From: Caulobacter vibrioides
GTDB taxonomy: Bacteria > Pseudomonadota > Alphaproteobacteria > Caulobacterales > Caulobacteraceae
Direction: 5' to 3'
DNA: 64,000 nucleotides
NCBI GenBank assembly: GCA_001449105.1
Contig: LNIY01000128.1
Location: 1-64,000, forward strand
The notes under the pieces are model-generated. The model was not told where the DNA came from. It made no database searches and saw nothing but the letters and a program-made list of their open reading frames with translations. This document shows, in pieces, positions 48,000 to 56,358 of the stretch (its first letter is position 1; every line of letters begins with the position of its first letter). A program made the position numbers and the translations under genes.

Positions 48000-49460
48000 T
48001 CAGGCCGTCCGCCAGTCGGCCCCGGTCGCCGCGAACAGCCGCACCGCATCGGCCAGCTTGCGCCCCTCGATCCGCGCCCGCGACTGGCGGGCCGCGTTCA
48101 GCGCGCGCTGGGCGTCGATCACCTCCAGCATCGTGCCGCCGCCGCGATCGAAGGCCAGGTGGGCCAGACGCAGGCGCTCGCTCGCCTGGCGCTCGACCCG
48201 GTCCTGCGCGGCCAAAGCGGCCTCGTCGGCCGACAGCGCCGCCAGCGCATCGGCGACCTGGCCGAAAGCCGTCAGCACCGTCTGCTGGTAGCGGGCCGAG
48301 GCGACGCGGGCGGCCGCCCTCGCCTGCTCGCGCCGCGCCTTCAGGGCGCCGCCGTTGAACAGCGGCGCGGTCAGGCCCGCGCCGACGTCCCAGCCGCTCG
48401 CGTCGTAGCTGAACAGGTCCTTGGGCTTCAGCGCCCCTTGCGTCAGCGAGGCGCTGAGCTTGAGGTTCGGATAGAGGTCGGCCGTGGCCACGCCGATGTC
48501 GGCGGTGGCCGCGTGCAGCTCGGCCTCGGCCGCCAGGATGTCCGGGCGCTTGCGCACCAGGGCCGAAGGCAGGCCCACCGGCACGGGCGCGGCCAGCTTC
48601 AGCGTGTCGAGCGTGAAGGCCGGCGGAGCCCAGTCGGCGGGCGCCTTGCCGGCCAGCACGGCCAGGGCGTGGCGGGCGGCGGCCAGTTCGCCCTGCAGCG
48701 GCGGCAGCAGGGCGCGGTCCTGTTCCAGCTGGGCCTGGGCCGAGACGCCGGCCAGCCGCGTCGAGCCGCCCAGGGCGTCGGCGCGGCGGACCAGCTCGAT
48801 ATTGGCCTCGTCGTCGGCGATCATCCGCTCGACGCTGGCGATCTGCGCCTGCAACGCGGCGATGGTCGCCGCCTGCAGGGCGATGTTGGCCGTCAGGGAC
48901 AGGTAGGCCGCCTCGGCCCGCCGCCCCTCGGCCTCGACCCGCGCCGCCGCACCCTCGATGCGGCGCTTGTTGCCGCCCCAGAGGTCGAGGTCGTAGCCGA
49001 CGCCCGCCCCCACCGAATAGAGGCTGAAGGTCGGGTTGCTGAGCTTGATGTCGCCGAAACCGGTGAAGCCGAAGGCTTGCAGGTTGGCGCGTTCGCGGTC
49101 GATCCCGGCGTTGGCGCTGGCCTGCGGCCCGGCCTGGCCGCGCGCGACCGCCAGGGCCGACTGGGCGCTCGCCAAGGTCGCGTCGGCCTGCGCCAGCGAC
49201 GGATTGTCGGCCAGGGCCTGGCGGATCACCGCGTCCAGCTCGGGCGAGCCCAGAGCCGTCCACCAGGGACCCACGCCCGTGCTGTCGAGGCTGGCGGCGG
49301 CGGGCAGGACTTCGTCCTTGCCGACATAGGCGCTGGTCTTCGGCGCCTCGGGGGCCTGGAAGTCCGGGCCGACGGTGGTGCAGGCGCTGGCCAGCGCGGC
49401 GAGGCTGATCGCGCCGGCGAAGGAAGCCAGGCGGCGGGCGGTCTTAGTGGTCGGCGACAT
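48000..49460 (-). CDS. NodT-type outer-membrane efflux lipoprotein
   Basis: The 486-residue protein has a lipoprotein signal with lipobox LASAC (about residues 22-26) and the NodT pattern: TTVGPDFQAPEAP near the start, two repeats with coiled coils, FTGFGDIKLSNPTFSLYSVGAGVGYDLDLWGG, and LDVIDAQRAL-like (MLEVIDAQRALNAARQ). It should be the outer-membrane duct of the adjacent EmrAB-type pump. Its start overlaps the MFS stop by 17 bases, indicating translational coupling in the order adaptor, MFS, duct. Confidence 0.9.
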   Translation of the reverse strand: MSPTTKTARRLASFAGAISLAALASACTTVGPDFQAPEAPKTSAYVGKDEVLPAAASLDSTGVGPWWTALGSPELDAVIRQALADNPSLAQADATLASAQSALAVARGQAGPQASANAGIDRERANLQAFGFTGFGDIKLSNPTFSLYSVGAGVGYDLDLWGGNKRRIEGAAARVEAEGRRAEAAYLSLTANIALQAATIAALQAQIASVERMIADDEANIELVRRADALGGSTRLAGVSAQAQLEQDRALLPPLQGELAAARHALAVLAGKAPADWAPPAFTLDTLKLAAPVPVGLPSALVRKRPDILAAEAELHAATADIGVATADLYPNLKLSASLTQGALKPKDLFSYDASGWDVGAGLTAPLFNGGALKARREQARAAARVASARYQQTVLTAFGQVADALAALSADEAALAAQDRVERQASERLRLAHLAFDRGGGTMLEVIDAQRALNAARQSRARIEGRKLADAVRLFAATGADWRTA

Positions 49461-50985
49461 GAACGGTCTCGCCCCCTTTGGTCTTCGGGGTTCGCATGAG
49501 CAGGATGAGCGGTGAGCAGGCCACGGTGATGACCAGCATCAGGCGGAAGTCGTCGAGATAGGCCAGCATCGAGGCCTGACGGTTGATGACCCCGTTGAAC
49601 GCGGCCATGGCGTTCTGGGTCAGGAACACGCTCTTGGCGTAGGCTTGGTAGATCGGGTTGTCGGGCCGGGCGTGCTCGACCAGCACGGCGTGGTGCTTCT
49701 CGATGCCGCTGACGAACAGGGCCTGCATGATCGAGATGCCCGCCGCCGAGCCGATGTTGCGCACCAGGGTGAACAGGCCCGCGCCCTCGGCCCGCAGCTC
49801 CGGCTTCACCGTGGCGAAGGCGATGGTGCTGAGCGGCACGAAGATCAGGCCCGTCCCGGCCCCCGACAGGAAGCCCGAGACGATGATCAGGTGGGTGTCC
49901 ATCCCTAAGCTGAACTGGCTCATCTGCCACAGCGACACGACGCTGACGGCCATGCCGATGGTCAGGATCAGCTTGATGTTCATCCGGCCGACCAGCTGGC
50001 CGACGGCGAACATGGCGATGAACGAGCCCAGGCCCCGGGGCATGGAGACGAGACCCGTGAAGGCAACGGGATAGCCCAGCAGCGTCTGCATCATCGGCGG
50101 CAGCAGGGCGAGCGTGCTGTAGAGCAGGATGCCGATGAAGAAGCCGAAGATGCAGCAGGTGACGAAGTTGGCGTCGGCCAGCAGCGCCCGCGAGACGAAC
50201 GGCTTGTCGGCCGTCGCCAGCTGCACGCCGAAGATCCACACCGAGATCACGCAGATCACCAGATAGGTCCAGATCTCGGCCGAGCCGAACCAGTCCTCGC
50301 CGGGTCCGCGGTCGAGCATCAGTTGGAACGCGCCGATGGCGATGGCCAGGCTCGCGAAGCCCAGGATGTCGAAGCGCTTCTTCTCGGTCCCCTTCTTCTC
50401 GGAGAGGAAGAAGAACACGCCGCAGAAGGCCAGGATGCCGACCGGCAGATTGATGAAGAACACCCACCGCCAGTCGAGATTGTCGGTCAGCCAGCCGCCG
50501 AGCGCCGGACCCAGGATCGGCCCCAGCACCGCGCCCGCGCCCCATACGGCCATGGCCTGGCCGTGGCGGTGGGGCGGGTTGATGTCGAGCAGCACAGCCT
50601 GCGACAGCGGGATCAGCGCCGCGCCGAACAGGCCCTGCAGCAGGCGGAAGATGACGATCTCGGCCAGGCTGGTGGCGATGCCGCACAGCATCGAGGCGAT
50701 GGTGAAGCCGATGATGCAGACGTTCAGCACCATCTTGCGGCCCAGGCGCTCGGTCATGAAGCCGGTCAGCGGCGTCATGATCGTGGCGGCCACGATGTAG
50801 GATGTCAGCACCCAGGTGATCTGGTCGGCCGAGGCCGAGACGCTGCCCTGGATGTGCGGCAGGGCGACGTTGGCGATCGTGGTGTCCAGCGAGATCATGA
50901 TCGTCGCCAGCATCACCGACGCGGTGATCGGCCCACGGTTGGCGATGTCGCGGTCGTGGCCGGAAAGGGCCCGCGCGGCGCTCAT
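49444..50985 (-). CDS. EmrB/QacA-type DHA2 MFS drug exporter
   Basis: The 513-residue protein has 14 predicted helices, DTTIANVALPHIQGSVSASADQITWVLTSYIVAATIMTPLTGFM (DHA2 motif region), and ILGPALGGWLTDNLDWRWVFFINLPVGI. It is a proton-driven exporter that pairs with the membrane fusion protein next to it. ATG at 50985 shares a base with the adaptor stop (TGATG). A GTG one codon upstream is also possible. Substrates are unknown but would be hydrophobic or aromatic compounds by analogy. Confidence 0.92.
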   Translation of the reverse strand: MSAARALSGHDRDIANRGPITASVMLATIMISLDTTIANVALPHIQGSVSASADQITWVLTSYIVAATIMTPLTGFMTERLGRKMVLNVCIIGFTIASMLCGIATSLAEIVIFRLLQGLFGAALIPLSQAVLLDINPPHRHGQAMAVWGAGAVLGPILGPALGGWLTDNLDWRWVFFINLPVGILAFCGVFFFLSEKKGTEKKRFDILGFASLAIAIGAFQLMLDRGPGEDWFGSAEIWTYLVICVISVWIFGVQLATADKPFVSRALLADANFVTCCIFGFFIGILLYSTLALLPPMMQTLLGYPVAFTGLVSMPRGLGSFIAMFAVGQLVGRMNIKLILTIGMAVSVVSLWQMSQFSLGMDTHLIIVSGFLSGAGTGLIFVPLSTIAFATVKPELRAEGAGLFTLVRNIGSAAGISIMQALFVSGIEKHHAVLVEHARPDNPIYQAYAKSVFLTQNAMAAFNGVINRQASMLAYLDDFRLMLVITVACSPLILLMRTPKTKGGETVHVADH

Positions 50986-52061
50986 CACTCGCGACCCGAG
51001 CGGACGTCCACGGTGGCCTTGGCGCTGAGGCCGGCGCCCAGGTTGGCCGGGGCGGCGTCGTCGAGCGTCAGCCGCACGGGCACGCGCTGGACGACCTTGA
51101 CCCAGTTGCCGCTGGCGTTTTCGGCCGGCAGCAGCGCGAAGCTGGAGCCCGTGCCGGGACTGAAGCTGGCGACGTGGGCCTTCAGCGGCTTGTCGTAGGC
51201 GTCGACCTTGATGGCGGCCGGCTGGCCGACGCGCATGTGGGCCAGTTGATCTTCCTTGAAGTTGGCCTCGACCCAGGGCTTGCCCGAGATCAGCCAGAAC
51301 ACCGCCTGCGAAGCCGACACCCGGGCGCCGACCTGCAACTGCTCGACCTTGGCCACCACGCCGTCGGCTGGCGCGACCACGGCCGCGTAGGATCGGTCGA
51401 GCCTGGCGCGTTCGAGGCGGGCCTGGGCCTCCAGCACCTTGGGCTGGCGCTCGGTCGGGGCGTCGGCCGCGCCGCCGAGGTCGGCCAGGGCGGTGGCGAT
51501 CTGCTGGCGGACCACGGCGATCTGGCGCTGGGCCTGGTCGGCGGCGTGGCGGGCCTCGTCGGCCTGGGCCTGGGTGGCGACGCCGGCGGCGGCCAGATCG
51601 CGCTGGCGAGCGGCCTCGCGCCGGGCGTAGCCGGCGGTCTCCTCGGCGGCGGCCATGTCGGCCAGGCGCTGGGCGTAGACGGCGCGGCGTCCCTGGACGT
51701 CGAAGCGGGCCTGGGCCAAAGCGGCCTCGGCCTCCGACACGGCGACCTCGTAGTCGGCCGGATCCAGGCGGAACAGGACCTGACCCTTCTTGACGACCTG
51801 GTTCTCATGCACCTCGACGCCGACCACGCGGCCGTCGATGCTGGCGCTGATGGCCGTGCGGCTGGCCTGGATATAGGCGTTGTCGGTCGCCTCGGACTTG
51901 CCGCCGGTCAGCAGCACGACGCCGACGCCGGCCAGGATCACCGCCGGCACGCCGATCATCAGCGGCAGGCGCAGCCGCTGGCCCAGCGTCCTGCCTTGCC
52001 GCTTGCGGGCCGCCAGGGCGTCGGCCTCGGCGATGGCGTCGTAACCTTCAGCGTCGCTCAC
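50985..52061 (-). CDS. EmrA-type membrane fusion protein
   Basis: The 358-residue protein has one N-terminal helix (about 30-50), the lipoyl half ATDNAYIQASRTAISASIDGRVVGVEVHENQVVKKGQVLFRLDPADYE, a coiled-coil hairpin (about 95-200), and DRSYAAVVAPADGVVAKV followed by a barrel. GTG at 52061 has GGAG 6 bases upstream and is preferred over another GTG four codons earlier. Longer upstream coding is rejected. It starts the efflux operon and is divergent from the LysR gene. Confidence 0.9.
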   Translation of the reverse strand: MSDAEGYDAIAEADALAARKRQGRTLGQRLRLPLMIGVPAVILAGVGVVLLTGGKSEATDNAYIQASRTAISASIDGRVVGVEVHENQVVKKGQVLFRLDPADYEVAVSEAEAALAQARFDVQGRRAVYAQRLADMAAAEETAGYARREAARQRDLAAAGVATQAQADEARHAADQAQRQIAVVRQQIATALADLGGAADAPTERQPKVLEAQARLERARLDRSYAAVVAPADGVVAKVEQLQVGARVSASQAVFWLISGKPWVEANFKEDQLAHMRVGQPAAIKVDAYDKPLKAHVASFSPGTGSSFALLPAENASGNWVKVVQRVPVRLTLDDAAPANLGAGLSAKATVDVRSGRE

Positions 52062-52148
52062 GCGCTGCTCCACATGTCTTCGAGTTTCAGGGGGATCCCA
52101 GGGGTCCGTTCGGTCGCGAACCTTGGCCGGCGAAATAGGACTCCGCCC

Positions 52149-52165
52149 ATCATGAGGGAAATGAT
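52149..52165. promoter_or_regulatory. Candidate LysR-regulator binding site
   Basis: ATCAT (52149-52153) and ATGAT (52161-52165) form a 5-bp inverted repeat with a 7-base spacer in the 121-base gap between the LysR gene (start 52183) and the EmrA gene. Its size and position suit a LysR-type T-N11-A box, but this one example is weak. Confidence 0.35.
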
Positions 52166-52182
52166 ATCTCTTCACGTCAGTC

Positions 52183-53127
52183 ATGAACTCAGCGAATTTC
52201 AAAACCGCCGACCTCAATCTCTTCCGGGTGTTCGTCACCTTGCTGGAGGAGAAGAACGCCACCCGCGCGGGCGAGCGCCTGGGCCTGTCCCAGTCGGCGG
52301 TCAGCCACGCCCTGCGCCGCCTGCGCGAGATGGTGGGCGATGATCTCTTCGTGCGCGGCCAGACCGGACTGCGCCCCACCCCGCGCGCCATGGAAATCGC
52401 CGACACCGCCCGCACGGCGCTGAAGCTGCTGGAGACCGCCGTCTCGGCGCCGCGCTTCGATCCGGGCGTCGACCAGCACGCCTTCACCGTCGCGGCCGGC
52501 ACCTACATCTCCTACGTGCTGGGCCCGCTGATCGCCGAGCGCGTGATGGCCGTCGCCCCCAACGTGCAGGTCCATTTCCGCAGCCTCTACGCGGGCATGA
52601 CCGAGGACCTCGACACCGGGCGGCTGGACATGGTGATCGGCTGCTTCGAGTCGGTGCCGGGACGCTTCACCCACACGCGGCTGTTCGACGAAAGCGGCGT
52701 CTGGGTCGTGCGCATGGGGCCCCCCGCCGTGGCCGGCGGCGTCGATCTCGAAGCCCTGGCCCGCCTGCCCCGCCTGGGCGTCACCGGCGGAAACGACGAT
52801 CCCGACCGCACCTCGGCGGGCCACATCGGCCTGCGGCGCGTGACCTCGTGGGGCGAACGCTACGCTCTCGGCGACGACGCCCACCAGCCGTTCTCGGTGC
52901 AGGATTCGTTCAGCGCCCTCAGCATGATCAGCCACTCGGACATGATCTGCATCCTGCCGCGCCGCCTGGCCGAGACCGCCGCCGGGCGCGGCAAGGTGGT
53001 GATGATCGAGCCGCCCGCCCCGCCGCCGCCCACGCCCTTCGGCGCGGTGATGCGAGCCAGCGACGGCCCCGACTCGCCCAACGGCTGGCTGCTGGACGTC
53101 TGCCGGGAAGCGGCCGAGGGCCTCTAG
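52183..53127 (+). CDS. LysR-family transcriptional regulator
   Basis: The 314-residue protein has a winged helix-turn-helix (FKTADLNLFRVFVTLLEEKNATRAGERLGLSQSAVSHALRRLREMVGDDLFVRG, about 6-60) and a LysR substrate domain (LGPLIAERVMAVAPNVQVHFR...). A PPAPPPPTPFGAV proline-rich loop lies near the C-terminus. It is divergent from the efflux operon, the classic layout for a LysR regulator and its target pump. The inducer is unknown. Confidence 0.9.
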   Translation: MNSANFKTADLNLFRVFVTLLEEKNATRAGERLGLSQSAVSHALRRLREMVGDDLFVRGQTGLRPTPRAMEIADTARTALKLLETAVSAPRFDPGVDQHAFTVAAGTYISYVLGPLIAERVMAVAPNVQVHFRSLYAGMTEDLDTGRLDMVIGCFESVPGRFTHTRLFDESGVWVVRMGPPAVAGGVDLEALARLPRLGVTGGNDDPDRTSAGHIGLRRVTSWGERYALGDDAHQPFSVQDSFSALSMISHSDMICILPRRLAETAAGRGKVVMIEPPAPPPPTPFGAVMRASDGPDSPNGWLLDVCREAAEGL

Positions 53128-53239
53128 CGAGACCCTGCCGCCGAACGCATCCGCGTGATGCGCCAAGCGGCGCCGTGAACCGCCGATGCGCCCCCGCGTT
53201 CCCGCAGCGCCGGTTTCCGGCCTGGCTGGGGTAAGGACG

Positions 53240-54559
53240 ATGCGCGTGGATCGCAGGGGCTTTCTGTTCGGCGCGGGCGTGGCGGCCGCGACCGCCGCTC
53301 CAGCCATGGCCCAGGAGGCGGCGACGCCCTCCCCGTCTGCGCCATCGGCGGCCGGACCGGACTGGGAGGCGGTCAAGGCCCAGTTCCAGACCGCGCCCGA
53401 CCAGGTCAACATGAACGCCATGCTGATCGCCAGCCATCCCAAGCCCGTGAGGGCGGCGATCGACCAGTTCCGGCGCGAGCTCGACTGGCGGCCGGTGACC
53501 TTCCTGGAGGACAACAACCGCCGCCTGCAGGGCTACAGTCGCGCCGCGCTGGCCCGCTATCTCGGCGTCGACGCGCGACAGGCGGCCCTGACCGACAGCA
53601 CGACCATGGGCGCGGCCCTGGTCTATTCCGGTTTGAAGCTGCGGCCGGGCGACGAGATCCTGACCACGCACCAGGACTATTACGTCACCCACGAAAGCCT
53701 GCGTCATGCGGCCCTGCGCAATGGCGCGACGATCCGCCGGATCTCGCTCTACGACGATATCGACCAGGTCTCCGAGCCCCAGATGGTCGGCCGGCTGATG
53801 AGCGCGATCACACCGCGCACGCGGGTGCTGGCCCTGACCTGGGTGCATTCCAGCACCGGCCTCAAGATCCCCCTGCCCGCCATCTCGGCCGCCCTGACCC
53901 AGGTCAACGCCGGCCGGCAGGAGGCCGACCAGGTGCTGCTGGTGGTCGACGGGGTGCATGGCTTCGGCAACCAGGACGCCGACATGCGCACCCTGGGCTG
54001 CGACGTCTTCGTGGCCGGCTGCCACAAGTGGCTGTTCGGTCCGCGCGGCACCGGCGTGATCGCCGCCAACGCCAGGGGCTGGGCCGCCTTGCGCCCGACC
54101 ATCCCCAGCTTCGTCGACTCGGCCGCATGGAGCGCCTGGATCAACGACGGCCCCCTGCCCGACGCCGCCGACGGGGTGCTGATGTCGCCCGGCGGCTTCA
54201 AGGCCTTCGAGCATGTGTGGGCGATCCCCGCCGCCGTCGACTTCCACGAGAAGATCGGCCGGGCGGCGGTCGCCGACCGCACCGCCCTGCTGGCCGACCA
54301 GCTGAAGGCGGGCCTGGCCCTCATGCCCGGCGTGCGGCTGATCACGCCGCGCGAGCGACGCCTCTCGGCCGGCATCGTGTCGTTCGACGTCGCGGGCCTG
54401 TCGGCCGACGGGGCGGTGCGCGCCCTGCGCCAGCGCGGCGTCGTCGCCTCCGCCGCGCCCTACGCCGTGCAGCACGTGCGGCTGACGCCCAGCATCATGA
54501 ACAACCCCGCCGAGGTCGATCGGGCCCTGGCGGCCGTGCGCGAGATCGCGCGGGCCTAA
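53240..54559 (+). CDS. Tat-exported class V aminotransferase-like PLP enzyme
   Basis: The 439-residue protein begins MRVDRRGFLFGAGVAAATAA, a twin-arginine (RRGFLF) signal cleaved near AMA-QE. The mature part is a fold-type I PLP enzyme of the class V aminotransferase/isopenicillin N epimerase type: DSTTMGAALVYSGL (about 119), VVDGVHGFGNQ (aspartate to the pyridine nitrogen, about 233) and GCHKWLFGPRGTG with the PLP lysine K263. Tat export fits a protein that folds around its cofactor in the cytoplasm. ATG at 53240 has AAGGA upstream. Substrate unknown; periplasmic. Confidence 0.85.
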   Translation: MRVDRRGFLFGAGVAAATAAPAMAQEAATPSPSAPSAAGPDWEAVKAQFQTAPDQVNMNAMLIASHPKPVRAAIDQFRRELDWRPVTFLEDNNRRLQGYSRAALARYLGVDARQAALTDSTTMGAALVYSGLKLRPGDEILTTHQDYYVTHESLRHAALRNGATIRRISLYDDIDQVSEPQMVGRLMSAITPRTRVLALTWVHSSTGLKIPLPAISAALTQVNAGRQEADQVLLVVDGVHGFGNQDADMRTLGCDVFVAGCHKWLFGPRGTGVIAANARGWAALRPTIPSFVDSAAWSAWINDGPLPDAADGVLMSPGGFKAFEHVWAIPAAVDFHEKIGRAAVADRTALLADQLKAGLALMPGVRLITPRERRLSAGIVSFDVAGLSADGAVRALRQRGVVASAAPYAVQHVRLTPSIMNNPAEVDRALAAVREIARA

Positions 54560-54612
54560 AAAGCCCTCCCGGCGCCTGACATTCGGTTCGAACGGTGCTA
54601 CAGGCCCGCGCC

Positions 54613-55275
54613 ATGAAAGCCGCCGTCGTCGTCTTCCCCGGTTCCAACTGCGATCGTGACTGCAAGGTCGCCGTCGAACGCTCCACCGGCGCCCGCGTCG
54701 AGATGGTCTGGCACCAGGAGACGGCCCTGCCGGACGACCTGGACCTGATCGTCCTGCCCGGCGGCTTCTCCTACGGCGACTACCTGCGCTGCGGCGCCAT
54801 GGCCGCCCAGAGCCCGGTGATGAAGGAAGTCGTCGCCGCAGCCAACCGCGGCGTAGCCGTCGTGGGGATCTGCAACGGCTTCCAGGTGCTGACGGAAGTC
54901 GGCCTGCTGCCCGGCGCCCTGCTGCGCAACGCCAAGCTGAAGTACATCTGCAAACCGGTCGAGCTGGACATCGTCAATAGCCAGACCCGCTTCACCGCCG
55001 CCTTCGGCGAGCAGCGCGACGCGGTGATGACCGTCGGCAACGGCGAGGGCAACTTCTTCGCCGACGAAGAGACGCTGAACCGCATCGAGGGCGAAGGCCA
55101 GGTCGTGTTCCGCTACAAGGACAATCCGAACGGCTCGGCCCGCGACATCGCCGGCATCGTCAACGCCGGCGGCAACGTCCTGGGCCTGATGCCCCACCCC
55201 GACCGCTCGTTCGACGCCGACCTCGGCTCGGAAGACGGCGCGATCCTGTTCCGCAGCATTTTCCAGAGCGCCTGA
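54613..55275 (+). CDS. purQ: FGAM synthase glutaminase subunit
   Basis: The 220-residue class I amidotransferase has [22 protein letters not shown], the nucleophile C87 in GICNGFQ, and H195 in MPHPDRSFD. The third triad residue is D197 rather than the usual E. It supplies ammonia to PurL. The ATG at 54613 is preferred over a TTG/CTG region six codons upstream. It is 7.3 kb from purS and about 1.1 kb from purL. Confidence 0.94.
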   Translation: MKAAVVVFPGSNCDRDCKVAVERSTGARVEMVWHQETALPDDLDLIVLPGGFSYGDYLRCGAMAAQSPVMKEVVAAANRGVAVVGICNGFQVLTEVGLLPGALLRNAKLKYICKPVELDIVNSQTRFTAAFGEQRDAVMTVGNGEGNFFADEETLNRIEGEGQVVFRYKDNPNGSARDIAGIVNAGGNVLGLMPHPDRSFDADLGSEDGAILFRSIFQSA

Positions 55276-55290
55276 GGCTCCCGCCCACGA

Positions 55291-55320
55291 AAAAGGGCCG
55301 ACGGAGCGACGCCGGCCCTT
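55291..55320. terminator. Terminator hairpin after purQ
   Basis: AAGGGCCG (55293-55300) pairs with CGGCCCTT (55313-55320). A's precede it on the plus strand, so the better U-run is on the minus strand, serving the small Gln-rich gene at 55352-55498; it also stands 15 bases after purQ. It is therefore probably bidirectional. Confidence 0.65.
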
Positions 55321-55351
55321 CCTCCGATAGAGCGCTGCTAACGCCCGCGCA

Positions 55352-55498
55352 TCAGCGGTCGCGATCGCGCTCCGGCTGATCTTCCTTGCCGCCTGGGTTA
55401 CGGCCCTGTTCGTTCTGGCGCTGCTGCTGCTGTTGGCCCGGAGCCTGTCGCTGCGGGTTCTGCTGTTGCTGCTGCGGATTGCGGGTTTGCTCGCCCAT
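55352..55498 (-). CDS. Small glutamine-rich protein of 48 residues
   Basis: The frame encodes [18 protein letters not shown], then more Gln runs and a charged end ([13 protein letters not shown]). GAGGAG lies 9 bases before the ATG. The composition is low complexity and hydrophilic, with no membrane or signal sequence, so it is probably disordered. Family not recognised with certainty; such small proteins recur in Caulobacter. It is convergent with purQ and shares its terminator. Confidence 0.55.
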   Translation of the reverse strand: MGEQTRNPQQQQQNPQRQAPGQQQQQRQNEQGRNPGGKEDQPERDRDR

Positions 55499-55638
55499 GG
55501 GCCTTACTCCTCTTCGTTCCGCGCGCTGCGATGCGCACGGGAGAAAGAACGGACGCAAGACTCGCCGCGTTCCTTCGGCGCAGCTGCCTTAGTTCCTGCT
55601 TAGCTTATGTTTTTACGCGCTTTTTTTCGCGCGACACG

Positions 55639-56031
55639 TCAGAGCGCAGAGCGAATGTCGGTATGGGCGAAGTCGTCGCCCTTGAAGAGCAGTGGCGCGT
55701 CCAGCGACCTGGCCAAGGCGTAGGAGAAGCTGTCGCCGTAGTTCAGGCGGGCCGGATGCCGGCCCTTGCCGAAACGGCTCAGCGCTTCCGCGGCAAGTCT
55801 CCATTGCGCCTGGTCGACGGGAACGACCTTCAGGCGATAGATCTGAACGAAGCGCTCCAGGATCGCGACGGGATCACCCGGCGTCTTCTTACCCAGCATG
55901 ACGACAACGCACTCGGTAAGCGTCGCTGCCGAAACCCAGGCTCTGCTCGCCGCATCCAGCACGTCGGACAGCTGTTCCCGTTCCGGCTCCCCGGCAATGA
56001 TCGCGTAGATCGCCGACGAGTCGACGACCAT
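55639..56031 (-). CDS. vapC: VapC-type PIN-domain toxin
   Basis: The 130-residue PIN-domain protein starts [17 protein letters not shown] (first acidic residue D4) and has TECVVVML (E about 40), [14 protein letters not shown] (D about 99) and [12 protein letters not shown] (D about 118-119). These form the Mg2+-binding nuclease site. VapC toxins cleave specific RNAs. The ATG shares its A with the antitoxin stop (TGATG), typical of translational coupling. Confidence 0.9.
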   Translation of the reverse strand: MVVDSSAIYAIIAGEPEREQLSDVLDAASRAWVSAATLTECVVVMLGKKTPGDPVAILERFVQIYRLKVVPVDQAQWRLAAEALSRFGKGRHPARLNYGDSFSYALARSLDAPLLFKGDDFAHTDIRSAL

Positions 56032-56291
56032 CAGATCGGCTCGCCAAACTCGCCATACATGTCGGCTTCGATCTCCTCGCGGGTCAGATCGTTGCGCGGC
56101 ATGGCGTCGAGTTCCGCGAAAAAGGCCTGGATCTCCCTTCGGCGTTCATCGGAAATCTCGGGCTCAAGCCCCAGCGCTTTCAGCGTATCGGCGAGCGCAT
56201 TGTGGATCGCGTCGGTCAAACTGACGCCCGTGGCCTCTGCCACCTGGCGCGCCAAGGCCTCCGTCTCGGCCCGCTTGATGCTGATGCCCAT
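56031..56291 (-). CDS. vapB: VapB-type antitoxin
   Basis: The 86-residue protein has an N-terminal ribbon-helix-helix-like DNA-binding segment ([29 protein letters not shown], about 1-30) and a C-terminal segment that would wrap the toxin ([26 protein letters not shown]). It precedes and overlaps vapC. The ATG starts at 56291 directly next to the operator repeats. A longer reading frame extending upstream is rejected because VapB families start here. Confidence 0.87.
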   Translation of the reverse strand: MGISIKRAETEALARQVAEATGVSLTDAIHNALADTLKALGLEPEISDERRREIQAFFAELDAMPRNDLTREEIEADMYGEFGEPI

Positions 56292-56319
56292 TTCTAGAAC
56301 CACCTTCAGCTTTCTAGAA
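56292..56319. promoter_or_regulatory. VapBC autoregulatory operator (two TTCTAGAA sites)
   Basis: Two identical 8-bp palindromes, TTCTAGAA at 56292-56299 and 56312-56319, lie 20 bp apart (two helical turns) just before the vapB start codon. This is the expected layout for cooperative VapB/VapBC binding. It also lies in the purL promoter gap (purL starts 56359), so binding could touch purL expression. Confidence 0.7.
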
Positions 56320-56358
56320 TATAGCGGAATCCCCCCAGCCGCGCTAGAAGGCGCGCCC

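Noticed and set aside
55531..56358. N-terminal extension of purL by 276 codons
   Set aside because: It runs antisense through the VapBC genes. PurL homology begins at the ATG at 56359.
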